Assembly: GCA_015478945.1 (NCBI GenBank)
Contig: JABUQX010060062.1
Location: 1-64,000, forward strand
Reading direction: 5' to 3'
Length of the DNA stretch: 64,000 bases
Origin: Trachelipus rathkii
Taxonomy: Eukaryota; Arthropoda; Malacostraca; Isopoda; Trachelipodidae
Shown: piece after piece, positions 1 to 14,850 of the stretch
Layout: each line of letters begins with the position of its first letter
How positions within the stretch are numbered: position 1 is the stretch's first letter
Translations under genes and position numbers: made by a program
Notes under the pieces: generated by a model
Seen by the model: the letters and a program-made list of their open reading frames with translations, nothing else
What the model was told of the DNA's origin: nothing
Database searches by the model: none

Positions 1-2130
1 ATGCGAAGTGTTTCTTTAAAGCTACTACAGTAATACTGCTTGTTGTTTGGGGCCAGAAGAGAGAGAGCATGAGACTCTCACTCACACTCCTTAGTGCACA
101 AAACTCAAAATTGTTCACCCTTTCACTAGACACGGAGAAAAAAGAGTCATTCATCTCAAAAGATCTATTATATGTATGATAACTTCGATCTCTCCTACGG
201 TTTTAACTTGATGTGTGTTAAAGTGTGCACCCCCTCATAAGTATATATCACGGGCAACAGAGAGTTGTTGCTCCGTACCAACACTTCTACTTAATGAGAT
301 GATAATGTTTAAGAGAATTTGATAATACCTGACATAATCGAGTAAGCTCATACATAAAGATAGAGAGTACACAAATATATATGTATTTTATACCTCCTTA
401 CTGACTAGAAAATGGTGTAAAAGAGATTTAAAAATTATCAGCCTATAAAAGCGCTCACTGAAAAAATCGATATAAATCTATATAAGTGAGACTATGCATG
501 AGAGAGACTCTATTCCAGTATGTGCGTATGGTTAAGTCTGTTTAAATTTATATATATAGAAATAACCTATGAGACATAGTGCTAATCTAAAACAAAACTT
601 CTTATATAGTAAAGCTACGCGTTATAGAAAATACAATCGAGTGATATATAATAAGACAACTATCTGCAACACCTCAACTATGAGTATACAATATCTGAGA
701 GAAATAGGAAAGGAAGTTAGTGACGAGGAGGAGGAGGAGGAGGGGTATTCCTACCATTTACTCTTCTATCGTTAGGATATATGCTTCGACGTTATAATCT
801 ATATGAGTTGTAATCCCCCTCCACATGAGAAGAAGGTTTGCACTTGTACTTCCCCGAGTTACTCATATATAGAGTATATATTGAAGGAGAATATATTTGT
901 AGAGTATAATAATTAATTACAATTGCATTCTCTCGTACCAGAATTCAGTTCCTACAGATTCATCATTACACAACTACTCTCAATATAGCCAGTATTGACC
1001 ACACCTTGCAGCAAAATCCATCAATCACTCACAGTTTCATCATATTTCACACGCCCCATATTACTGCCAGAATTAATTAAGCCAATGCAATGACATTACA
1101 ACCTCCTTTACACATCAGCAAACAACAACTACACCAACTAGATAATCCTATATAATATTATGAACGATTCATATAGCTTTTCAAGCAGCCTTCTACCTAC
1201 ATAGCTATATGATCCTATAGATATGGAATCAGAAACCAAATACGAGAAAGAAGTTTATGAACAGAATATTAAATTCAGACATTAACCAATCCATGATAAA
1301 CGGTCTCTTATACTCAAAGATGCCATACCAAAAATTTATGATCTTATAAGACATGCACCTATCAACCATCCCTACTATATATCCTACGCTAGGTCCACGA
1401 TAAATGTTAGAATATTCCTAATGAAGTAAAAATTGAAGAAAAAAAAAATGAGATAAAATTTAAAAATATCCTAGAGGAGAGCTTACCTATTTAGAGTGCG
1501 TAAATCAGGAATAGCTTTATATAATATTTTAAAAAGACCAATGAACTTTGGAATGAAGCAGGCCATAGAATCGTATAATTATTGATGATGAAATAGTTTA
1601 AAAGGATCAAAATTTAGTGGATTTGATAGCTTGATCTTCATCACGTAAACTGGAGATAAAAGGCCCTGTAATTAAGGATGGATATATGATATCAAAACTC
1701 AAGAACTTCATGAGACTATTAAATTTCCCAGATATAGTTTTAATATCTTATATATTAAACAAACGCTTATTAGCAGGACTTAGATAATATTCCCTTTACG
1801 TCACCAAGACCCGATTTAAGTTCCATCGATGCAACTCTTACGATAGATAAATTATTTTAAATAACGTGTTACCACTAGAGCAGCAGACGACGCTATAGAG
1901 AGAACAACTTATAATCAGCATAGTTGGATTAAATCGTAATTATGTATTATCACATATTTATTTAGTTGTAATGTTTATGTATAAATAAATGTTATTTTAA
2001 ATCTTTTTCTCTTTCTTTATCCCTTGTGACCTAATATCACATTTTTATTATTTATAGTAGAGATATATATGAGAGGTTATATAGAACCTCCCAAATTTTA
2101 TCCTATATGATTATAATGATTCTACTATAT

Positions 2131-2134
2131 AATA

Positions 2135-2199
<65 letters not shown>
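2131..2199. repeat. (TA)n microsatellite
   Basis: Imperfect TA dinucleotide array with AAT/ATT interruptions, seen directly. Confidence 0.9.
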
Positions 2200-4418
2200 G
2201 ATATATAAGCGCTTACCACGTGTGTCAGTAGACAAACATGGAGCGAGAGGTAGTTGATAAGTATGTACTTCAAGTCTGAGGGAGCAAATAGTTTTGGGGT
2301 TTCACTAGGTTTGCTTTAAGGTATCCTAATATTAGAAAAAAGAGTATAAACATTATTGAACAATATTATATAGTGAGGGTGTGTAAGAAAGTGCACTCTC
2401 TCTACATAAACCTGTATTATAGAAATACACAATTATTCCTACACGGCGTATAAAACCATATCTCCTGCAGACTCGAATATGGAGCATTAGTGACAGTTTA
2501 GATTATATATATACGGAATGATTAAAATACTAGCTCTATATAATGATAGGTATTTCATATATTATACTTATTTTTTATCAATTGGACGTTATACTCTTAA
2601 TTACTTGTGGTTGAGGCCATAATATAAGAGATAAAGTATAAGCTACTATATACCTCATGAGTTGATATAGAAGTATCATTGAAATTATAATGAGGATGTA
2701 GTAGGAGAACTCACCTAATTACATTCTGGACAGGTCTAGTAATGGAATATCAAAGGACGAGAGTTTCAGGAGCTGACTTGGGAGTATGGTATAAGCTTCA
2801 TCGCAATTTAATATTTTACCGTTAAACAAAGCGGCAATAGTGAAAGAGGTCCAAACGGTACTATTATAAAGAAGCGTCAATATGCATAGTGAGATTTTAC
2901 TTAAGCATGAACACTTTTAAATTATTGATAGTACTGGATGACCGGGCTTATCATTATATAACTAATAGGTATATCTACACATAAAATCTAATATACGAAC
3001 ACCTTTCAGAGATATGTCAAAAACTAAGGACGTATGGTGCAATGGGTGAAAACATAAATTTAAATAAGATTAAATATCAGGAATAAAGGTGAACGGATTA
3101 TGTTAAACCAAGTTTATTCACCGGTATCCACGGATACAGTGATATCTCAGAAAGGGATAATGACAATCGTGAGTACGGACTACAAGTGAAAGAGTTTTAA
3201 TTATGTCCCATCACACACATTATTCGGTACTACTCTTCACTCTGCCTCGTGACAGTTTAAAGTTTTACAAATTTATTACCTAAGTATAGGGAATTTTATT
3301 ATATTTTTGGTCATTAAAATATCATATATATATAATAGGGCGTGGATTTGTGATTTTGATAAGACTCAGGAGAATAAAAAGGTGCACAGTAAAATCAATC
3401 ATAGAGCATATCACAGACGAGATATGATCAAAAAGTTGATATCAAAAATATTAGCAAGAGCATTGAGTAACAGTTGAAATAAACATAATAAGCAGTTATA
3501 TTGAGTTAAAATGGTGAGTGGATATCCTGCCAAGTTTAATACTTTAATTAATAAAATAGGCATATAGTGAACATGTTATATATAATAATTCTCAATAAAT
3601 TCTTGTTATTTCTAATTAATTATCAATGTGTAATTTTTCCCCATTTTATTTATAATATAATCGCTGCTAGCTATAGACTCCCCCTTTTGATATCTATAGT
3701 TTTTTTATTTTCTTAGTGATTAATACTCTCGGTGATTTATACATACTATGTTAAATGAATCCTATTTAGCTAGAAGAGAGGGTCAATACAGATATAAGTA
3801 GATTATTGTGAGTTAAATATGTATATGTTAAATAACGGGACATATGAGATAAAATTACCTCACAATTCATATTTCATGGTAATGGAGGTGTTACTCAGAA
3901 GTGATGTATATGAGAAATGTTATTGGAATAACTATATTACAATGGAGATATCATCTGTTATTCTGAAAATAAGTAGTACTACTCAATTGCCTCAAAAAGT
4001 AATTATGAAACTCACATAAACAACATTTAGCTACAAAGATACTCTTTTTGATAGAATTTACTTCATGCGTAGCATAGTACTATATTATTTAAAATCTCAC
4101 GGTGCCTGTACTATTTTTTAGTCATTTACGTTCTCTTTATATGTAAGTATTTAATTATGTGTAAGGACTTGGTATACAAAAAATATGAGTACCTATGAAG
4201 ATAAAGTAATATATATTAATTCATTTAAGTTATCAAAAGTAAATGTAAACCTACGAGTAACCGGTCAGATCATGTTTTTATATCTTCGATATCGCCATCA
4301 CCATGGCAGCGTAAAACATATTCGTAGGACGTGATGCTGCGAGTTGGATACTTCTAACTCTAGATTCATGTAATATATCTTTCTACTATGTGTTTATAGA
4401 GGGTTATATATTATAAAT

Positions 4419-4472
4419 TAATATATATATAGATATATATATATATATATATATAATAATTAAATATATATA
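4419..4472. repeat. (TA)n microsatellite
   Basis: Short imperfect TA array with a single AGA interruption and an AATAATTAA break, seen directly. Confidence 0.85.
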
Positions 4473-5560
4473 TCTGTGGAGAATAACACCTGACATGAAT
4501 CATCACTAATGAACTAAATAAGATGAAAGCTAGATCGCAGTACTGCATATTATACAATTAGTACCCCATCCGAGATGCCTCAATCATCCAGTTATGGCTT
4601 ATTTTGGTATATACAAAATATATAATTAATTATGAACAGTTAGTAGTTGAATTTACTAAAAGCCAATTATATTAGGTAGTATATTTCCCTATAAGTAAGA
4701 TGAGTAAATATGTATATAAACATTCCTTAAATGTATCTAATATCTTCATCTCATGTCTATATACATTCTAAATCTTGACTCTGTACGCGTGCATAAAAAA
4801 GATGTAGAAGGAAATCCCTTCCCCGTGGTACAAGATGCGTGAGTACTGTTATGCAAAGTTTTCATATTAGAAGAAACAGTATGCAAGTAAAATGGATATA
4901 TAAGAGGTTAGTCAGGTATATTTTTCACATCGTGACATGTTACCGGAAACGTACATACTAATGCGAGCAGTGTAAAGATAGTATAAGAGAGAAGATAGTG
5001 TACTCAAGTGAAATATATATAGATCACGAGAGATCAGAGAGAGAAGGGTAATTCGAGAGAGATCAAAAATGAACATCGGCGTATGGCCTTGGTGATGTTT
5101 TTCGCATAACTCTCGAGGAAGTCGCATATCCTTAACTTACACAGGACTGATAGTTGAGGTGAGAAACTTTATTAGGTTAACAAGACACAGCTATAAAGAT
5201 ATATGAGATTATATAGCATACTTATTCAAGAGTGACTCTGTGTCTAGCCTCGAAATAACCTGCATCTCGCGAGCAATCACAAAAGAGCGAGTCATCTGCC
5301 GATGTTCTCCAAACACTGTAGAAATGTTGGATGATGTAAGCGTAAAATAAGACGTAAAATGTTCAGTCAAGGGCGATGGGGGCCAAGCACTAGAATACTG
5401 TCATAAAAGTGGATGAGTATGAATTCTCATACGCTCTCGGAATAAAAACTCTAGAACGAGAACGAGAATGTGTATTGACCTCTAATTGCAATATTTAATT
5501 TACCTTCAACTCACTAAAACATATCTATACATGGTGCTGATTTCACTAAACTAGTAAGGT

Positions 5561-7480
5561 CTTTCATTATGAAGAATATGCCAGTTTATCTTACTGGACG
5601 CTCCTCGACGCAAGACCACCAGTGCTATCATCTTGCTCACAGAGACTGGCACTATTCTTCTCATCCCTTCTTGTTCTCATGATTGTGTGAAAGAGCTTTC
5701 GAAATACACTCACGTGGATCTCCTTTCTCATGAACTCGTACACTCTAGATCTCCACGCATGTAAGCGACGTGCCATTTACCTCTCTCAAGCTCACAGAGC
5801 GTCACTCCATCAATCATCATCCATTGCATTCAATCTCAGCAATACAAGTATGTTCACACCAACTAGAGTTCACAGTACTTCGCACAGTGCATCTTCTCCG
5901 AATTCTCAGTCACTTTATGCACCACACCTTATTAGATAAGATTTTTTATATGCTTAAAAACGAAATTGACAAAAACCTGATTTGCTACATACTTCCTTCC
6001 GGCTGAATGACCATTATAGTATACCGTCACACCTCTCAGATAATATCTATTCACATTTTTCCTGAATCCTATATATGTTTCTCTCAACCACACCAGCACA
6101 TCGTGAACTCTTACTACTAATAACGGAACTTCATCACTATGCGCCTCAATCAGGCGGCTTTATAATATTACTCCACTATTTATTAGCACAACGCCTAACT
6201 CACTAGTACCGAACACCTCTTAGTTGAAAAAATTCATTGCTCATCACAGTACTGGCTAAAACACACAATCCTCATTTACTTAATCATGTATTAGTCTTTT
6301 ACAGTGCACATAGCAATTGAAGCTTATATCTCACTACGATAAACCGTACAGCTCTCAATAAGATATCATAAATAATACTCATTACATGAATTTTACGGAC
6401 TCTCACGAACTAAATGCGTGAGTGATAATATCTCTTCACCTCACTGTAAGAAGACTCAATTCTACCATCGTAGATACTAAGAATTATTTAATCACGATCA
6501 AATATAATGACCTAAGCTCACTCTTAAAATTATAAATTAAGTAAAGTCCCGCCTACTGCATACACAGCTTGCTCATATCTCACCTGAACCTGTTGGCAAA
6601 ACTTTTTGAAACTTACTTCCAATAGGAAACACTTCCAAAGAAACACTGGATAGAGCTATCACCACTATCGCGATGATTTTGAGCGAACTATCTGATAATT
6701 AACTCTACTGCGCTTTGTAATGCACATTTACTAGACACACGTATCTCCATATATAGTGCGTTGAAAACCAAGATATTAACCTTATCACTTCACAAGGATT
6801 TATCGATCCATGTATATCAAATATCACAATAAAACTATTTTGTATGAATAACGATTGTAGGTGCTACATCCGTCCTGTATTATCATTGCCAATGATAATA
6901 GTAGATGTTGTCGAAACCATGAGCTCTAACTCCAGCGGAATTATATATAAAAGTCATACCTTCACTTATAACAATCCACACCTTGTTCTGCTCTCCTCCG
7001 ACTCAGCTTATCAGAAACTTTTTATTCTACTCATGTGTATACTGGTCACATAAACCTCTCATCGTCCATATCTAGCATATAAAATGTATATACAACGGCG
7101 ACCTATCTCTCTGGCGTACAACACGCGCTCTCTTACAAGGATTAGGCCTATACAAGTTATCCTGATAATACATTTATGCATACCAGGTTAATACGGATTC
7201 AACTGATGCGAAAAGATGGTCAACACGTCGAGGATCTTTCCAAGTATATATATGTCTATTGATCTTATACTGTAGATAGCGTATATATCAGCTTTGTAAC
7301 GCCGTGATCTATATCTAATCACTCTTGAGAGATACTACATTGCTACTCTTAGGTACCATAATGTCTCTCACTTCACTCCTATTCTCTCTGCCACCCTATC
7401 CTCAAATTTCTTTTGAGGTTATACACCTCCTACCTCAACTCACACTAACCAATATACTGTAGTTGTCTATCTTGAGCATC
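5561..7480. other. C/T-biased non-coding block
   Basis: The plus strand changes from purine-rich to pyrimidine-rich at about 5560, with many CTCAC, CTCTC and CACA words. The open frames of 61-78 codons are compositional, overlap each other in several frames and show no family motif. I assign no gene. Confidence 0.55.
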
Positions 7481-10400
7481 TACATACTACATATGTGAAA
7501 ATATTGTAACAGAGTAATACGCAATCAGTACTGAATTATATACATAAAGATGAATGAAAGAGAAAATAATAATATATATATGTATATTTAAATAAAATTA
7601 GAACCTCGCTTTTTAGGTGAGAGTGTTATTGTATTTAACGAAATAAACTTACTGTAAAGTTGTGAAGAAGGAAACATGGTTCATGTTCATCACGCGTGAG
7701 ACAAATTCACTTCTAATATGTCACTCCCTCACAACAGGACCATTGGTATACTCGTTATAATAGAGCAAAATAAAATAGATATGTATTACATGTTTACATA
7801 ACATAATTGATTCTTTTAAACTTAAAATTTTTATTGAATAATCAATCCACTTTCCTTATTTTGTAAAATATATATAAGGAGTAAGCTGTAGTGTAAAAAC
7901 TATATGTCTTATCATCTGTTTCTCAAACCTTTAATATTTATATTTAATATAATTTCCACTCTCTTTTCATTTGATAATTTATTCATATTATATATATCTG
8001 CATACTGTAAAGGTTTTTTAATAAAACTTTGTAAAATATATTTAAAATGCTAAAAATTTGTAGTAGTCTCAATTGAATTTTATATAGTCGATTATATTTA
8101 GATTAATAAAATGCTTTAAAATAAATAAAAACGCGATTTATAAACTTTACCCTGAGATAGAGTCTTTTCTGTATAAAACATCAGGACAGGTTAAAGGTAA
8201 AGAATATTTAAAACTAAATTATGACACATAAAACAACATAAATAAATATTAAATAAGATAACTTACGAGTGTGTTTTTTAATTCTTATACATTAAAAAAT
8301 AAAAAGTATTAAAAACAAAAATAATATAATAATAGATAATATAATTAAATTAAAAAAAGTATTAAAACAAAATAAATAATAATTAATAATAAAAATAATA
8401 TAAGTAAAAAATAATGTAAATAAATATTATATGAGAGTATTTATAAAAACAGTTAAAGCAGAAAGTTAAGCACAGTGATAAAGTCAGAAAGTGATTAAAG
8501 CAAGAGTAAAGCTAGAGATAAGTGATTAAAAGCTCACATGTATAAAATAAGCTAGAGAGTTAAAGTATTAAGTTAAAAGCAAGTAAAAACAAAAAGCATA
8601 CTAATCTCACTCTATAGGTATAGTTAGGTATAACACTTACTATAGATTTACTGATTTAACTGCATTTTAATAGGTTATGTTTATGTTTATATATGAGTTA
8701 TAATTCAGTTAAATAAGCGTAGATGTATAATTAATAATAGCACTAAAGTTTAATACGAGGCAAGTATCAGTATAAAATACATGCTCTATGATATAATAAA
8801 GATCACTATAAGAATTAAAATTAGACAGTATAAAGACACGAGAAAGTAAAGCTCACTATGTAAACTTCTCAAGTAAAAACATTACATAACTAATACCCTT
8901 AAGGTTTCTATGAGCTCAAAATAAATTAACTATATCGTCTTATGATTTACTGATTATTAACTTAGCTTTTAAGGTATGTAAAAGTAGTTACTCGAGATGC
9001 CTAATGCACAGTATATATATTTCCACGAGACAAAGTATCTCATCTTTGTTTATATATGTATAAATAATGAGACTATTTAATTATATACTCTACACTGGAT
9101 ATGATATATTTCAATAGTGATATCATACTTATATATATATATATATATGCATATATAATCATAGAGACTGAGTAACATCACTATGTTACACAGTGATATC
9201 GCTCCACACTCATTGAGTAATAGTGTCAGAGACATCCACGCGTGCTCACGCTCACTGTATAATAACTCTCGTGCTTAGATGGTCCGAACTTTCTATAGCT
9301 TTGGGGGTCGGATAGTACATGCGCTATTACAGTGGACTGAGCTAGGCAATCGTAATCATTGGGCGCTTACTCATTACTGCATCACTACATAGCATCCACA
9401 CGTAGTAGAAAGTTATAAATCACCGAGAGAATGAGGCCTAGGTCAAGTAGTGTGCTGTATAATACCTATCCCTACACGTTGATATGTGTACTTTGTTTAG
9501 CTATTAGAAGCGTATTAATTTGCTCGCATCACTTAGGTATGCAAGATAGTTATTAGAAATTATATACATCATTTTAACAGAGTAACGCGTAGAACTTAAT
9601 TGTGAATACTCGGTAAATACTGTAATGCTACACTATCTCTATCATGTACTTCAACTGTATATGTAACTTCTTATTATATAGATATAATATATATATTCTA
9701 TCTATATAAGTTTAGTTATATAATATAAGATTATTAAATTAACTCAGATACGGTGAACGCTATCCTCGAGTAAAGTATATTATGTGTCAGGCATATATCT
9801 ATGACAGATTGTATAATATACACCTAATTCGTGAGTATCTCATCTATACATTATTACCTATTAGGTAATAGATACATGGCGCAACAAATGATAAATTAGT
9901 GTGCCGATATATTCTAGGCACGCAGACTTGTTATTTGTGCTCTAGAATGCCATATATAGTGAAAATATTATATATGGACTCAATATGAGTGAAAAATTGA
10001 TAAGCAATAGTGCTCGAATACTCAGTATTTTGCAGATCATACTAAAACTTTATGGATGTGGGCATACGGTCTATTGTTAAATGAGGAGTGTCCACTCTAC
10101 TCTATCAATATATATCTCTAATCTATCTATCATATTATATTATATCTAAAAATCTATCCCATACTATACACTATAGAGTTTTATATACTTGGCAGTAAAC
10201 AAATTCAAATCAAATGGGGTAACTAAACAAAATAATATCATAACTTTGAATCGAATAAGAACACTAAAAATAGATATAAAATCGCTTATTAGTTAAATAG
10301 TTCAATTTTAACATTTTTGTGACATGTAATAGGTTATTATTTTTTATTTTTAGATTGAAACCATGACTCTAAAGCCATCAAGTTAGTAGTCTGAAGTGGA

Positions 10401-10960
10401 TCTCTCTCACACAACATATTTGTTTATCATAAGACCCTATGAATACTATAATTTAATAAATTAACGGCTTAATGGATGTAGTGATCACGCATATGCTATC
10501 ATTCAGTCGAATTTAAAATTGTATATAACTCTGTTTCATAGCTAAAAGGTATAAAGAACATCAAAAAAGAGGAGTGTAATAATATGTCCTAGAAGAAAGA
10601 TACTAATATAAAATACGTGGAGCATAATAAGAATCACCTACTGAGATATGAGAGTTTATATCTGTCAGATAGAGGTAGTGGACACCACTCGATAATGAGA
10701 TGATTATATAGATATCAGTAAAACCATTGTTTGATTTAAACCTGTTATTGAGCTATTTTAAACCCTAACGATGAGCAATAATATAAGTAGTATTAAATGT
10801 AAAGTAGAATAAGTATATCATTATAATGTGAGTATTAATTATAAGTGAGTATTAGTAATAACGTTAGTCATAGTTAGAATGTGTGTGAGTATTAATAGAA
10901 TTAGTAATGATAGTGTGATGTGAGTAGATAGTTAGTGTGTGTAGTAGTCTTTTTGATGTG
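7481..10960. other. AT-rich stretch without recognisable gene
   Basis: Includes an especially A-rich block at about 8200-8600 (AAATAA-type words) and a small TA array near 9129-9150. No protein or RNA similarity was recognised on either strand. Confidence 0.6.
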
Positions 10961-10965
10961 AGTAT

Positions 10966-11225
10966 AGTATATATATATATTAATTATGTATTTTTTTTGT
11001 ATAGTTGTTGAGTATTAATAATAGTATATATATATACTATATATATATATATAAACTAATATATATATATATACTATTATATATATATAATATAATATAA
11101 TATATAATAAATATATAATTAATATATATATATATATTTAATATATATAATTATATTGAGGATATATATATAATATATATATATATATATTTTATTATTA
11201 TATATATATATATTAATTAATAATA
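10966..11225. repeat. Imperfect (TA)n array
   Basis: About 260 bp of TATA/AATA/ATTA-type low-complexity sequence with many interruptions, seen directly. Confidence 0.85.
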
Positions 11226-13960
11226 TATTATGATGTTAATACTCCAGCTTATGATAATAAGATTATTATTCACATTAACTATGTCAGTACTCACAATAAG
11301 TTAAGGATAGAACGATAATATGGTTGAAGTGAGACGTTGAGGGCACGTATGTGTCACCTCAGTATAATATGGGTGATCGAGATGGATGAGTCACAAATAA
11401 ATAACCTCTAATGGTAATTATTATCTAATGAGCTCATTGTCTCAAGACTTAAAATATCATGGTCTATACATAAGTGATTATAACATCAATAAAAAAGTGA
11501 TCACTTAAAGCCTCCATTAAATGGAAGGACAATAAAATTTTACACCTTATGGATTCTATATTAATATTGAACCCATGAAATGACAAATAATATTATTTAA
11601 CGTTATAGTCTCAAATTGAGGATCCATACTTATAGAGTATATCTAACTAATCATTATGTGTGTATAGCACATAAAGTGAATGCGTACACAAAAAGGTATT
11701 AAGAACATCAATAAAAATTAATTATAGGGACTCAAATGACCATCACTATTGATAGATCTAATAATAAATATTTAACGTGGCAAATAATATTATATTGAAA
11801 CCCATATAGGTGTTATGATAAAAATTTAGGAGGAGTAATAAAAATAAGGGGGTCAATATATCATGATACTCACTAATATCTACAGGTTAGACTGTAGCAT
11901 TACATTTTAGTGATGACGCAACTCCTATTTTCTTACGATATGAGTGTCTGTACCTACAAAAATAATCTAGAGTGTGTGTGTCTCATATAATATAAAATTG
12001 GCGTTTGCTCACAAATAATAATTAATTATGTGAGTTGTGCCGTAATATTATTCAATTAAGTGAGGTCCTCTATATTTATTTGAACTCCCATGGAAGATAT
12101 CCAAGTTGGTTATAGCGAGTATCGAATTATAATAGAGATATTCAAGGCATCACATAATAATAAGTGTAAAGACCCATAAAAAATAGTATCTATAATGTAG
12201 TCAGAGATGTATAAATAAAATTTGTAGTTAGTATTATCTAAATAAAAGGTCATGTGTAAGAAGTATAAAAAATTACATTTAACTCTATGTAAACTTACGT
12301 GGATCGTGTCAGTGAAATAGGTCATACTCATTGAGTTATAAATCATCGTGGGTCATTATATGTGCCACCACAGGTGTTGTCTCACACGGAATATCCTCAC
12401 TCCTATATTTAATTCGTATAATTTTCATCCACACCCTCTCACTCGCTCACTCTCACACACAGACAACCCCTCACTCACTCACTGTACACTACTCTGTTGC
12501 ATAAAGAATTATATATTAAACTATATATATTTAATGGCGATATAACTAGCAGTATAGACAAAGTTACTCACGTCTTATTTTATCACACTGTATTCATGTA
12601 AATATAGGCTACGTTCTTTATCAAACTACACAACTGATATCTCAAGATATATATCAGAACAATATTGCAGATCAAATGGTCATATTATAGTTTATATCTT
12701 AGCGATATATTTACTATTAGAATATCGATACTGAGTTTATGATATCTATATATAATTCACAATACAGATACTCCATTGAGATGTTCGATTTTCAATACCT
12801 ATAGTAGTGAAAGTATATAAAATTATCTTTATATATATATTCAAAGAGATAGAGATGGATCAGATATTATACATTTAAATAACTAACTACTCTATTCAAA
12901 AACATCATTAGTATATAATTAGTATATATATAAATATAAATAACTCTCTTCAAGATTATATATGGAAGTAAATGATGTGAAGTACTAATATTATCTGTAT
13001 AGTATTATATTAACATGCTTATTCAGTCTCTCATAAGCATTTTACGTACTCACTAGTGATATAACAATCGTGAAATATTTCAGGTATGATATAATAAAGA
13101 GAGAGAGGTGTAAGGATACACTCTAGTGTAAATTTTTTCTATCCTAATCCTAATAATTAGTATTTATATTTAACATCTCATATGATAGGTTTATATATTC
13201 AGATTAACTTCTTAATTGTTGATAAATAGTCTTTATTATACTTTAGGATAAATAATCTACTGATTAATAAGGCAGTGGAGTACACAACGTAATAGGTAAA
13301 AATTACCTAATACTAAATAAATAATTATAGTATATTATAAAGTGACAAACAAGAAAAAGTAAATATATATGTATATATATAGTGAGTTGTGACTGACACA
13401 GCTATTAAGTAATAGCTGTCACTAACCGAAACTTTATATTAACTATTTAAAGATTAATTAGTGAGTAAACTCACGATCTAGTACTAATGATGAGAATTAG
13501 TACTCACATATATATAAAGTGACTCTAATTTAATGCAACTATTCACACAGTTAATAGTACCCATTTCTGACTTATTACTATAATCTTTCTAACAAACTTC
13601 CCTACTGAAGTGATGTATACTATTATTATTTATGTCTATTAATAGTGTATTATTATAAATAATATATAAAAATTATTTTACATAAAAACATATTTCTAGT
13701 ATTATATATATATATATAATTAATATTTTATTATATTATATGCCACTAGGTATTAATTAATGAGTTTCTCAATTATTTAATAGTGATAGAGCTCACTATA
13801 CTCTATAATTCTACCTAGTAGCGCCATTCATAGTAGAATTATAATAATAATATAGATTTCACTTCTTATTTATAAAAATAAGTAAAATACCTAAGCTACT
13901 TAACATTACTCTCACCTACCCTTTCTATACCCTCAAACAACTCAAATCGTTATACGTCAC
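11226..13960. other. AT-rich stretch without recognisable gene
   Basis: Only short accidental open frames are present (longest about 78 codons at 12110-12346). A short CACTCACTC-type pyrimidine patch lies at 12430-12490. I see nothing functional. Confidence 0.55.
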
Positions 13961-13964
13961 TAAA

Positions 13965-14380
13965 ATAATATATTATTATATTATATATATATTATTATAT
14001 ATTAGTATACATATATACTAATGCGTGGTCTCAATGATAAGTATTGGGCTTTGTGATAATATATATATATACATATAATATATATATAATATATATATAT
14101 TATATATATATATATATATAATATATATTATATTATATTATATACCTATTCACTAAAATATGAGTATAAGAGTTTCAATGCCTGTTGTTTTTGTTATAAA
14201 AATAATTACATTATTTTTGTACAAATAAATTTTATGAATACTTGTGTTGAATACGTCATAAGAATAAGTATATATATAATATATATAATTAATATAAATA
14301 TAAATATAAAATATATATTATATATTAAATATATATAATAAATATATATTATTATTATATTATAATATTAATTAATATAT
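13965..14380. repeat. Pair of (TA)n arrays
   Basis: TA/ATTAT low-complexity arrays at about 13965-14150 and 14268-14380, separated by some 115 bp of ordinary AT-rich DNA. The second array abuts the truncated end of the LINE fragment that follows. Confidence 0.85.
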
Positions 14381-14384
14381 AGGT

Positions 14385-14850
14385 AATTCCTGAAAGCAGC
14401 GTCCCTGTATCGAATAGCACGAAAACGGGCAAAGTTAAACCAATGTTTGCGAGGTTTAGTTGAAGGGAAAGAGTTTAGAATGTATTCCTGAATGCCAGAT
14501 TCACCTCGGTAATGCGCTCAGCCAACTCCTAGGGATCCCTCCCACGGAAGCAGTTGTCAATCCATGGGAAATCAAAAGCACGCCAGTAAGTCAGACTAGT
14601 TAGCAGCACCGGTATAAAAAACGTTTCATTGCCGTAGGCAGGGATCTTTCCTGCGAAAGACGAAGAGAAAGAATAGCAGACCGAGATAAAATGATCAGAG
14701 GAAGAGAGAGAGTTTAACAGTCAGAATAAGGAGAAGGATTAGAGTTTAGAAAAAGGTCTAGACTCTAGAATATTGCATTCATCTCCAAGACGATAAGGGA
14801 TACGAGTTGGGAGCTGCACCAACTGCTCAGTTATTCTAGATTTTCTGCTT
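14385..14850 (-). mobile_element. I/Jockey-like LINE fragment, endonuclease C-terminal region
   Basis: Read on the minus strand, conceptual translation gives EQLVQLPTRIPYRLGD followed by NILE, which matches the conserved C-terminal part of the apurinic-type endonuclease of a non-LTR family abundant in decapods. Further on, after frame changes, it gives HWFNFARFRAIRYRDAAFR, which corresponds to the linker before the reverse transcriptase domain. The second copy at 42980-44690 carries the equivalent LVQFPTR...NRFGDKPNILDLFLTS block on the plus strand. Several frameshifts and stops make the copy inactive. It is truncated on its 5' side near 14850 and on its 3' side by the (TA)n array. Family identity is confident; exact clade is not. 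Confidence 0.8.

Larger units (their letters stand above)
1..5560. other. AT-rich stretch without recognisable gene
   Basis: No open frame here exceeds about 71 codons and none resembles a known protein. The strand is rich in short GA/GAGAG words. Small (TA)n arrays lie at about 2131-2199 and 4419-4472, and a short (GAG)n at 727-742. I found no retrotransposon motifs on either strand. It may be unique intergenic DNA or poorly polished sequence. Confidence 0.6.

Noticed and set aside
5730..6006. Two overlapping frames of 69 and 78 codons
   Set aside because: They overlap each other and an antisense frame in C/T-biased DNA and show no conserved motif.
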